A DNA stretch of 64,000 bases from NCBI GenBank assembly GCA_024180945.1, contig JAKSGN010000003.1, positions 744,001-808,000 of the forward strand. The letters are read 5' to 3'. Below the pieces are notes generated by a model, which worked only from the letters and a program-made list of their open reading frames with translations, was not told the origin of the DNA and did not search any database. The number at the start of each line of letters is the position of its first letter. The first letter of the stretch is position 1. Made by a program: the position numbers and the translations under genes. This stretch comes from Macrophomina tecta. Its lineage: Eukaryota; Ascomycota; Dothideomycetes; Botryosphaeriales; Botryosphaeriaceae. This document shows, in pieces, positions 47,440 to 58,000 of this stretch.

Positions 47440-48727
47440 GAAGCTCACCTGTAGCTTTTTTCTTCCCCGACTTGTCGTTTCATAGGGTAGTTGGCCGGTT
47501 ATAGAAAGAGAGGTGCGCGGGTTTTCTTTTTCCGACTTGTTGATAACATCCACATTTGGCTGAAGGCGTGAGAGGGTATGGTGTGGAGAACAAGCCAGGG
47601 GGCCGAGGTTGAAAGGCCAGCGGCCAACCGAACCAGATTTGGCTCTTGGATTCCTAAAATGCATTAGTAAAAAAACGGCGAAGTAGAGGAAGAATAGTGC
47701 CGTAGTAGGTGTTGTGGAGTGTGATTTGCACGTGTCCACAGAACATTGCGCACGCGCAGGAAAGCAATCAAGATAGAATTGTTCGAGCCTGTTTGAAAAA
47801 TTGTTGTCGTGCTACTTTGGGGCTGATGGTGTTTTTATGTGTAGTCTGGCAGTGCTGGTGGTGGTCTGAAGAGGGATCAGCACCACCGTTGAGTACGGCT
47901 GATGAGCTACCTGTCCAGTCATACCATACGCAAAGCCCGCATAACAATCGAGGAATGCCTGCCAGAATGAACCCTTTTATGCTATTGAAAATCACTCCCA
48001 CCTTCCCAATAGAGTGAAAACGTCCGCCTCTCCGTTGACATATGACCCGACCGTCTGTCATCTGGATAATTCCCTGTGAAAGTGCAGAGCGGAGCTGATG
48101 ACCAAGGGATACTAATTGCATGGCCAAATACCCGATAGGCCATTTAGCATCTCGAGCCTCTTCTCCGAATCAGTCGAGTTCATAAGGTCGAACAGTGGGT
48201 CACTGTGCCACTACGAAAGCCGGTCTGGCTTAGTTGGCTACATAGCTTGTGCGACACGAACGGCAGACATGGCATGGAGCCTGTGACATTGATAAAAACT
48301 AGGGCAGGGGTTGTCGTGAGCCTACTAGCCAGGCTTGAGTTGGATCTTCTTCGATTCGACATGGCTACTATGCCTTCTTTGCTTTGGGGATTGTTGACCC
48401 AAGCCACAAATAGTCACCGCTTTTCAAGTAAATTGTATGATAGAAGCGTTTTTCTGTAATTTCCTGTATGAGCCGCTCTCCAACTTAACAGAAAACGCCC
48501 GTCAAGTCAACCACTCAAGGGAAGTAAGTCGAGAAATTCCAGGTCAGCAAGGAGACGACAAGATGACAGCATCACGCCCACCAAATGCCCCTGGACTGCT
48601 CGAACACCAGCCGCGGCAGCCGGAGTCCCTACACGAAACCGCCTCACCACTCTCGGTTCATCCGCTCGAAGCCCCCTACCTCATCCGCCTCTCCCTCACC
48701 CTCTCCTCCGGAGGTGCGCCGCTGGGC
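47440..48727. other. Convergent 3' spacer after SEC14
   Basis: Contains the SEC14 3' UTR. A tRNA A-box-like TGGCTTAGTTGG at 48226-48237 has no matching B box or acceptor stem. No supported gene. Confidence 0.55.
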
Positions 48728-49417
48728 CTATACCCGGGCGATGCGCATACCTGCCGAAACAACAACCGCGGGCCCACTGCGTAGTGAAAGTAGCATGTCC
48801 TCAGTGGTGTATACGACTGTGTTGGCAGGGTTGAAGTGCTCGCCCGGGTCGAGAAAGCCTCCGTAAGCGTCCTCGTCCCCATCATCATCGTCCTGAACGT
48901 CTTCGCTATCCGCATCTTCCCCACTGTCCTCATCATCTCCGTCGTAGCGCTCGTCACCACTGCGTTCGTAATCGTCATCCTCGTCCTTGTCCTCACCGTC
49001 ATCCCCCTCATCCTCTCCAACCGACGAGAGGCTCCTCCAATCCCTCTCCCCTTCACCATTCCTTTCACTCATCGCCATACGACCAAAGCTGACCTGCAGG
49101 TCATGGCAGCGCTCATCCGCTTCCTCATTCTCCTCATTCTCCTCCTCCTCCTCCTCCTCCTCCTCCTCCTCCTCCTCATCATCATCATCATCATCATCAC
49201 CAAAATAAAACAATGACTCCTCCAGGTCATCGGAGTTGAGACAGCTACAGAAATCTTCAGCCGCTCGGAGAGTGAGGTTGTAGGAGGGAGGAGCCGGAGG
49301 AAAGACCAGCCACTCGTCGAGAATCTCGCGGCGGATGGCAGCGAGAGGTGCGGCGGTGAAGGGTGTAGTGGTATGGAACATTGCGTTGAAGGCGGAAGCA
49401 GTGTTTGCGGTGCTCAT
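48728..49417 (-). CDS. Acidic low-complexity protein, hypothetical
   Basis: Single exon, 229 aa, no recognised domain. The first 70 residues look like ordinary coding sequence (ILDEWLVFPPAPPSYNLTLR, DDLEESLFYFG). A run of Asp7 and Glu13 follows, then further Asp/Glu-rich stretches to about residue 190. The end includes GGFLDPGEHFNPANTVVYTT. The acidic tract is the CTC/ATC repeat at about 49139-49200 read on the minus strand. Such tracts occur in nucleolar or chromatin proteins, but no function can be claimed. The non-repetitive start and end argue that it is a real gene; an unrecognised intron or a different start is possible. Confidence 0.45.
   Translation of the reverse strand: MSTANTASAFNAMFHTTTPFTAAPLAAIRREILDEWLVFPPAPPSYNLTLRAAEDFCSCLNSDDLEESLFYFGDDDDDDDEEEEEEEEEEEEENEENEEADERCHDLQVSFGRMAMSERNGEGERDWRSLSSVGEDEGDDGEDKDEDDDYERSGDERYDGDDEDSGEDADSEDVQDDDDGDEDAYGGFLDPGEHFNPANTVVYTTEDMLLSLRSGPAVVVSAGMRIARV
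49139..49200. repeat. (CTC)n(ATC)n tract
   Basis: CTC units followed by ATC units on the plus strand; on the minus strand they encode the Asp/Glu run of the acidic protein. Confidence 0.9.
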
Positions 49418-50849
49418 TCATGGAGGTCTTTTTTTTTTTTTTGGGGGGGGGGGAGGGGGGGGTTTGTCGCTGTTGGTCGGTGAGTGTAGTAGTCGCCCGC
49501 ACGTGTTGACTTGGTGTTGGTAAAAAAAAAAAAGAAAAAAAGAAAAAGAAAAGAATGAAAAAAAAGGCCGTATTCCAGCCGATCAGTATTAACCGTCAGA
49601 GGATTGTGCGGACGTTTGTGGAGTGTCAAGGCTGTGATGAAGCAGCCGCTGGGGCTCTTATGTTCCAGCGGCGCTGACGCTTCTGACCGAGAGGCCATGG
49701 GCAGAGCTACTGACCGGCCGCCTATACCAACGAACTGGGTGCGGGCATAACTCAAAACCCTGGGGCAGGTAGCTGCCGGCCCATGTAAAAGTACCGGCGC
49801 CGCAGTTGCGCAATGGAAATTCCGTTTCCATTTCAGGATTCAAGGATGCAAGAGCACCGAGATAGAGATTTGACCATTTCCTCTTACTGCTCTGCCGCGA
49901 ATATGTTGCGAGGTGAAATGAACCACATAGATATATTCCTTTTCTGTTGTCATGCAAAAGTGACGCTGTTAAGATTTATACCAGATGCGAAGTGCCTGGT
50001 GCGATCAATTGACGAGACATGGGGCAAGCAGGTCGCACCGCGGCGTCAAGGTGTGACCGCTGACAATTTTGCCCAGCGTTGATCTGTGGTATGGAGTACC
50101 TCACCCACCCCTGGATTGACGAAGCACGATACCAGGTATTGCAGTAGAATTGATGTGTAGCTGCGGTGCCGATACTCACACAAGACGAAGAATACTCTTG
50201 AGGCTCACACAAACCAGCATCTGGATATCACATGGGCATTGTCATTGTTGTACTCGCCACGTATATGGAAGTGCTCATGAACGTCCCGATAAAGCTTCTT
50301 AAAGGACTGCTATAGCTATCGGCAAAACGAGCACAGAGGCTGAGTAGAACTAGAAGCACAAGCACAGCTGAAGTCAAACGGACGAAAGCGCTGTTGCGCC
50401 TTGCACCGCGACATGGATATCCGAAGCAAATTCACCAAGTCAATGCTCTATCTTTCCAAAACTTGAACATCGCGGGTGCCACAATAGGCCCGCCCATGGT
50501 AGCAAATCTGCAGAGGGTCCGAGCTACTTGCCATCGTAAACGAAGAGCCATGACCGCAAAGCCGCCAACAATGCCCCCCCATACGTTGCTCCTCGAAACC
50601 ATTGTCCATGTCGCTTGCCCTGATCCATATGTCTTGCCATGAAAATCGAATATATAAAAGGGGATATAATTACGTCGAAAAGAAACAAGATCGTTACCAT
50701 CCATCGTACATCACGAACATCGAGGGGGAATATGCGTAAAAAAAAAAAAAAAAGAAAGAAAAAGAGACATTGACTAAGAGGCATGAAAGCAGCAAGACCA
50801 GACGTGATCTCCGTTGTCGCCCTTCACGCATCGTCCATGAAGAACGGCA
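49418..50849. other. 1.4-kb spacer with T/G and A runs
   Basis: Upstream of the acidic-protein gene and downstream of the four-TM gene. A T14 run followed by a G-rich run lies at 49429-49462, A-rich runs at 49521-49564, and an A15 run near 50739-50753. No supported gene. Confidence 0.55.
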
Positions 50850-51595
50850 TCAGTACTCATATTGATTCTGATTGACCCTCGAGGCCATGATCATCATCCA
50901 CACGAGGAACACGGTGCCGACGATCCAGAAGGCGAAGGTAGCCTGCCACTGCGCGCCTACGCACCTCAAGTCAGCCTCTCGGTCCAAAAGAAAAACGTCT
51001 CTCACCACTGCACAAGAAGGACGAAGGGGGGAAACCATACAAATACTATCCTGCTCCAACCACGCCAAAGTATTGACGCTGGGACCGATCTGCTCATTAT
51101 TGTCGACATATCGCTGGCACATGCCGTTGACGTCGGAGCCGGAGCCGAATAGCTGGATGCCCGTCTCGATGATGCCGGTGATGAACAGCACGATCAGGAT
51201 GAAGCTGCCAAGCATCATGATGCCGGGCATGAGGCGCCTGTTCGCGATGAGGGCGATCTCGATGATGATGAACAAAACGAGCAGGCTGCCTACGGTGATG
51301 CCGAAGGGGAAGAGCCTGTACACCGAGACACAGGTCAGGAAAACAACACAAACGGGGGAATATGAAAACGATGCGCACGCATTCTGTAACCGCACAGACT
51401 TTGAAATGCAAGGAGTGAGACTCACCAAGGAATTCCTACGCGGAAGCGGTTCTGGATGGTGATGAAGGTCGAGTAGACGCCGATCAGCAGGCCGGCCGTG
51501 GCCAGCATGATGATGGTCCAGATGTTGAGCTGCACGTCCGGCCAGTAATACTTCTCGCGCACCACGACGGCGCGGTCGACCACTGAGCGAGCCAT
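50850..51595 (-). CDS. Four-TM fungal membrane protein, function unknown
   Basis: Exons 51595-51426, 51315-51041 and 50956-50850, introns of 110 and 84 nt, give 183 aa. Seen: start MARSVVDRAVVVREKYYWPD; helix 1 IWTIIMLATAGLLIGVYSTF; NRFRVGIPW; helix 2 FGITVGSLLVLFIIIEIALI; helix 3 MLGSFILIVLFITGIIETGI; a lumenal loop with two Cys (NGMCQRYV, LEQDSIC); helix 4 FAFWIVGTVFLVWMMIMASR; and the end VNQNQYEY. This matches a conserved small tetra-span protein found across Pezizomycotina that has no assigned role as far as I know. The layout is tetraspan-like: the Cys pair may form a disulfide in the loop between helices 3 and 4. There is no CCG motif, so it is not a classic tetraspanin. Confidence 0.83.
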
Positions 51596-52762
51596 CTCGT
51601 CGTCCTCTGCAAAAGAAAAGCGTAGGCCCGAAAACCGCTCTTGGGGCCTGATTCCTGCCTACCCTTCTCAGCAGAATATCCTCTCCTCTAGCTCTCGCAG
51701 TTCCTAGTTCTACCGTAGTCGCTGCACAGATGGTGGTGACCGTGACGTCCCGTCTCCCTGCTGTTGCGCCTCCGTTTCTTCCCAAGCAATTCTTGCCAGC
51801 TGCTCTCTGCTGCTAATTGCCGCTGAAATTTTCCCGCGGCGTGGTGCTCTGTCCACGTAAGTGTGCTGCTTTCCCACTATCTGCGCAATCGATCAGTAGC
51901 CCGTATTTCCGGGCTGCCTTGGATGCTCGCGCTGTGCCACCCCACTTCGTTGCCTGACTGCCCGGTCGAGGAACTTTTGCGCGGGAACCGTCTGCGAATG
52001 CGGCGAGGGGTATGAATCGCAAAGAGGGCGGGCGAGTCTGTGTCGCGGATACACAGAGCGGAATTGTGCGAACGTGAGGACTGGCTCTTCCAAGTCGAAC
52101 TGCGGCGCGGTAGAGTGCGGGCAAGGTTTACAAAGCGTATGCGCGGGAGGGATGTAGCAAGGCTAGCTGGCTGGCTGGCTGGCTGGAGAGTTTGGGGCGC
52201 CTTGACCGGGTCGTCGGGTGCGATGGAAGCGAGTGGATTTGTGATCGGAGAGGGGAAGGCGGGCGGCGCGCTCTCATTCCGCGCGATTGATCGAGGAGAG
52301 CGTCCGGACGAGTGTTCAGGCAGCGAGAAAGAGAGCGGGAGAAAGCCAAAGACTGAAGGGACGGGTCTTGGCGCAATTGGGAGTGGGGTGACGTAGAGCC
52401 GACGTGTGGTTGTTTTGGTGGATGGCTGGGCGCTGCTATGCGCCGACGGTGGCTGGCGGCCAGGGCTGGTTGGCGCAGGCGGCTGTAGCGCTCTCGTCCT
52501 TAGCGACGCCTGCGTGGCACATCCGACGGCCGAGCAGCCCATCCCTGCAATCGAGATGGGAGTAAAGTTGCATGCACAGTATTTGCTTGGCCGCGCTGTT
52601 GCGCTCGCCCGTCTCCGCACCGCCGCGGCCAAGCTTTCGCCGATCGCCCAACGCCTCCGATCGCCCGCCATCTCCCGAAACAGATAGTCTCTCTATTAGC
52701 TATTACAACCGCCTATGCCGAGCTGAACCTGTACATTGGACACCCGAGCTGCGTAAAAGAAC
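51596..52762. other. Spacer between four-TM gene and LCB1
   Basis: Both genes are on the minus strand, so this holds the four-TM promoter and the LCB1 3' UTR. A GCTG tandem (about six units) lies at 52163-52186. Frames on both strands here are short and lack features. Confidence 0.55.
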
Positions 52763-54551
52763 TCATCGCTTCTTCGTCATGACCTTGGTGACTGCGTGTC
52801 GGATGACGACGCCCGCCTTCTCGATCTCCTTCTTCGACAGCCCCGTCGTCACGCACACCTTGAGCGCTGGCTGCGGCAGCCACGCCTTCTCGTTCGATCC
52901 CACCGCCGCCGGCATCGCCCTCAGCCGCGTAATCAGCACGCCGTTGGAGAGGCACTGCGACAAAAGAGTTAGCCGAGTCAGGCAGATGCTCGTGTCTGCA
53001 TGATTGATTCGCTTACCTCGTCCACCACCTCCTGCAGCAGGAACTCCTGGTCTTCCTGGCTCAGCTTCTTCTTCTCCACAACCTCCGGCTTCAGCGCCAG
53101 TAGCATCATCGGATTCTCCGGCGAGCTCCCGCACATGACCCAATCGCTGCGGGGGTCGAGCTGAGCGCGCATCGACTTGATGTTCTCCCGCAGCTGCGTG
53201 AGCAGCTCCGGGCTTTCCTGCAGCATGGAAATCGTCTCGCTGGCCGTTGTTGAGAGAATAGCGGGAAGTGCTGCTGAGAAAGTGTATGCTGCGGCCGAGA
53301 TGCGCTGGTGCTCGACCACCTCATCCGAGCCAGCGCAGAAACCACCACCAGCACACAGGGGGCCAGCCAGAGAACCGATAATCATGTCAACCTCAGTAGC
53401 GTCCACGTTCTGATGTTCCGTGAGGCCGCGACCGGTGCGTCCAAGCACGCCGTAAGACCAGGTCTCGTCGAGGATGAGGCGGAACTTGTATTTGAGCTTG
53501 AGCTCGATCTGTGACAGGTTCACGTCAGTCATAGAGGTGTTGTAACAGCCACTGATGAGCTTCCAAACCCCCCCAACGGCTAGAAACATACCAGCTTCGG
53601 CAAATCCGCCATATCGCCCAAATTCTCAAACAAGCCCTCGGTGATGATGAACCGCCTCGTCAGCGGCTTCCGCGCCTGCTCCTTGACAGTCTTGGCCAAC
53701 ACCTTCTCCAGGTCCTCCATGTCGTTGTGCTCGAACCAGCGCACCGTGCTGCGCGAGATCTGGATGCCCTTGCGGATCGCGAAGTTGACGCCCTTGTCCG
53801 CCACGATGATGTCGCCGCGCTTCGAGAACGCCGGGATCACCGACGAGATGGTTGAGAAGGCCTGCGCGTACACGATGCATGCCGGCACACCCAGGTGTGC
53901 CGCAATGTCCGCTTCTGTCTTCATGTGCACGTCCTGCGTCCCGTAGAAGCCCGGCGGCCCGCACGGCCCGACCCCGTATGTCCGTAGCGTCGTGACCGCC
54001 TTCTCCTTGAGCGACTCATTGCCGAGGAAGTTGTGGAAGTTGTACGACGCGAGGTTGGTGACGGTCCGGCCGTTGGAGAGCTTCGTCTTGGGGCCCGAGG
54101 GCCTGTGGACGCGAGTCAGCGGCATGTTTGCAAAGCGTTGAAAGGAGCCTGGGACGACCTACCCGACAATAACAGGCCGTTTTTCATTCTCGAGCTCCTC
54201 GAGCGCCGTCTGCGGCGCTACGAGAGGCTCTGGAGACCAATCGTCCACAAGTTCATCAATCTCCTACGAATCCCCGCGTCAATTCTTTCCGCCTGTACGC
54301 AAAGTCGGAGCAGGATGTCGTACATCTTCCGTCAAGACAACTTTCTGCTTTTGTGTCGAGTATTTAGGGGCGAGGAGGTAGCGGACGGCAAAGAGAAACA
54401 GGAAGAGCTCGACCGCGGATCGCACCGGGTCGTTCTGGTATGAGGACTTGATGTAGCGTAGGATGATCGCCGAGCCTGGAAGCTTGTGGAAATGCGTCTG
54501 CGCATCGTTTATTAGCCCCAAGGCCGACCGCTGTAGCTCGTGTAAATCCAT
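52763..54551 (-). CDS. LCB1: Serine palmitoyltransferase subunit 1
   Basis: Lcb1 pairs with Lcb2 in the ER to condense serine and palmitoyl-CoA, the committed step of sphingolipid synthesis. Exons 54551-54324, 54263-54163, 54102-53592, 53508-53017 and 52954-52763, introns of 60-83 nt, give 507 aa. Seen: an N-terminal membrane segment ([15 protein letters not shown]); [80 protein letters not shown]; and [20 protein letters not shown]. The last block has no PLP lysine, as expected for this non-catalytic subunit. Cys157 in GPCGPPG corresponds to human SPTLC1 Cys133, a residue known from neuropathy mutations. All exons join in frame, and the length is normal. Confidence 0.96.
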
Positions 54552-55099
54552 GGTGCGCGGTTGTCGCTGCGTGGAACGTCAGTCGCGATGGAATCGTAGG
54601 CAATGCACTTAGGGAGTCAGGTACGCCCACGCGCCGCCCGTGCCCTGATCGGCCCTTCACGTGATCGTCGCATAATATCAGACCGCCGACCGCCGACCGC
54701 CGAAAGGCGACACTCCCGAACTGATCTCACATTGCACTCACTGGAACGTGAGCACTTTAAACACCCACGGACTTTTCAAGTTAGCAACCCAACAGCATAC
54801 GTTCACTATCTAAAATAAAACCCTAAGCCAAATCCACTCCCTATGCTTTGTTATGTGCAAAGCGGCCCGCCTTGCAAAGACCAGGCCAATCGAAAACGAA
54901 AAGGAAAAGAAGAGTGTTTCTATCCCGCTTGTGCCCCTCCAACGTGTAAGGAAATGCATGATTGCCAAAGCAGAAGATTACAGTCATTACGTTAGCTGTG
55001 ATGCAGCGTCATGCTTCGAATTGTTGTACAGGAGGGACGTCGCTAAAACCCGGAAAAGCGCCGCCACGAAAATGCATTTCCAACATGTGCCGAAACCAC
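54552..55099. promoter_or_regulatory. LCB1 promoter and FKS1 3' region
   Basis: A 548-bp tandem spacer on the minus strand. A CGCCGACC tandem lies near 54681-54700. No TATA box is obvious for LCB1. Confidence 0.5.
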
Positions 55100-58000
55100 T
55101 TAGTAGGCACGCGCAAGCATGAGACGCTTGGCTGATCCCGATGTCGACGCCGCGTCGCCAGTGGCTGCTGCGCCGCCTGCCGCACCAGTACCCGTCTCAG
55201 AAGTACCCTTGGTATCATTGTTGTTCAGACCAGTAGGCTGGTACAGGTCCATGGGAATCGACGAGACGGGCAAGTCCTTGAGGAACTTGGATGCCACCAA
55301 CGGACCCGCGATGGTCAGAACGAAGATCAAGAGCAAGAAGAAGTAGAGCATCGCGTAGCGGACGACACGGCGCTTGCGAAGCTTGGTCTGCTTCAGAGAG
55401 TATATAGGCGGCCGAATTTGACGGCTGACCAAGCGTTAGTATTACGGCAGGGCTAATCGCTTCGAATGGATAAAACATACCTTGGGCGGAGCCAGAAGAG
55501 CATGATCGAATGCAGCTTGTCGACATACGGAATGCAGAGGACGGGAAGCATGATAAAGAGGATAAGGTGGCCCAGACAGAAGTCACCCGCAAACATACCC
55601 AGCTCGGTGATCTTGCAAAGGAACTCACGGCCAGGCTGCGACAGCGTGTGCCAGCCCATAGTGTACCACTTACCAGTCCACCAGGCGATGTTGGCAGTGT
55701 CGGACTTGAACTCACGAGTGAGTGCCAGAGCGATAATGAGCTTGTAGAACCAGCGCTGGATGGCAGCCATAGCGATGAGACCGGAGAGAGCCTTGGAGAA
55801 GCTCCAGCCTTCCAAGAAGAACATCACCTCGAAGAAGATGATGATGCCGATGACAGCAATTGCGTGAGCAATAGCAGCCAAGACAGCACCAAACTTCTTG
55901 CAGCACATGCTCAAGACAGGGCCCATACAGCAGGCCATACCAAAGAACATACCTGCAACACCGGCGTTGAGAGCGACAGGTCCGAAGGCGCAGAGCAACA
56001 ACCGATAGATTGAGTTGGTGGGCTTAGGAGTGCTGGTACCTTCCTTTTGCGTGGCGTCTTGGACACCAGTCTGCGCGTTGATGTAGAGGTACGGAATGGT
56101 AGTGATGGCGACGAGGACCAAGGGGCCGACCATTTCACTCCAGAAAATGTTCGTGAATTTTGCGCGGGGGACATCTCCAGAAAGCTTCGAAGACGGGTCG
56201 CCCAAGGCCTTCCTCTTGAAACCAGTGATACGCGTTCTCGACAGACGGCAGTAGCCGATCCAAGAAGCGCTGTGCGATCGGGTGTTGCCGCGAGAGAGCC
56301 ACCTGAGGTACTCGCGGTAGTCGATGAAGAAGTCGTCCCAAGAGAACTGATGAGGGTTGAAGATGAACGGAGAGACGCAAAGAGCGAGCAGAGAAACCCA
56401 GAAGTAGATACACCATGCGTCCCAGATCGTGATTGTAGCGAACAGCAGCATCATCAAAGACCTAGCACCCAGATAAATCGAAGGACCCGCAAACCTGGAG
56501 TAAAGGATACCGAAGGGAATACGGGCAGTGGCGAAACCACGACCGGTACCGATATAGCGGGCACCACCGAACGACAAGTTGGTGTAGAGCGCGTTGGCAT
56601 AGATCTGACAAACGAAGACCTCGAACATCGGTGAGAGGGATGAGAAGTGCTTCGCAAGACGAGTAGCCGCACGCCAAGCGCCACGCTCGGTAAGCTCCTG
56701 GACAGTAAGGGGAATGAAGGCAATGATAATGACGATGAAAATGGAGACGACGCAACGAGTGACCCAGTCGAAAATGGGCTCCAGGTTGGCACAACCAGTG
56801 GGGTAGAGCGGGTCGGTGATGGGTTTGTTCTTGTCGTACTTGCAGACGATCGTCTCGTGGTGCAGCGCACCCAAGTGCAGAACCGTGAACATGAAGAACT
56901 GCACCGACAACATAATGAACAAGTTGTTGATATGGAAACCCGGGTGAGCATAGTAGAACGAGAGGAAACGGTCGAGAGGCAGCTGAGTTCCCAAGTAGTA
57001 GTACTCGCGAGAAAGCATCTGCTCACCCATACCAGTACCGATCTTGGTGGTGAAGTTGAGAATGGAGCCAAAACCAAGATCACGACCCTTACCACACTGG
57101 TAGTATTCGCAATGCTTGATCCTACCACCACGGAGAAGAGCACGCATACCGGCGTAAATATCCTCGTTCAAGTGCAGACCCTTCTGGGCATTGGAGACAC
57201 CACCACGGGTACACATGAAGATACCGTTCAGGAAATCGGGATGTCCGTAATGGAGCTTGCCACCGATCTGAGCAAGGGTACGAGCAAACATAGTACCGAA
57301 AGTCTGTTCCTTTCCGGCCGCGACGTCACCAAGAATACCAATGTTCTCAGAGAAAATGTACTCGCGAGCACCAAGAATGGCAACAGGATTGAAGTTCGAG
57401 GGAGGAAGACCGGGGGTGTAAGGCGAGACGTTATCTGTGGTCATCTCCTCGAATTCAGCCAGAACACTACGGATCTTCAGGCACTCCTCCAGATAGTTGT
57501 CCTGGTTAGCGTCAACGAGCTGGATATACTCGCCACGGTAGAAAATGACAGCGTGGTTCTGGTTGTCAGACTTTCCATCACCGAGAATGGGGTTGCCAGA
57601 GAGTTGAATGCGGAACTTGGGACGACGCATGCCGTTCTCCATGATTTCAGAGTGGCCATCGATAAGAGCAGAGTAGATGCGAGGATCCTCGCCCTCGTTG
57701 GCCGGGGGCTCCTCGTCAAGGTAGGCAATTTGGAGGTCGGGGTAGGCACGGAGAAGGAACTCAGTGTTCTCCCTCTCTTCCTTCGTGAACTTGGCGTAAC
57801 GCTGCATAGAAACGCAGATCTTGTACTTGCGGCGGGCCATGCGCTCAAGCTCGCGCTCGAGCTTGTCAGAGTTTCCGCCGAACATCTGCACAACTTCAGG
57901 GTTCTCAACACGGTAGAGGAGCTTGATGGCGCGGCTGTAGTTCATAAAGCCAGAGATAGTGCGGTACAGGGTCTGCGAGCGAAGCGAAGCCCAGATACGA

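Noticed and set aside
48226..48237. tRNA A-box-like TGGCTTAGTTGG
   Set aside because: No B box (GGTTCGANNCC) follows within tRNA distance, and the flanking seven bases have no complementary acceptor stem.
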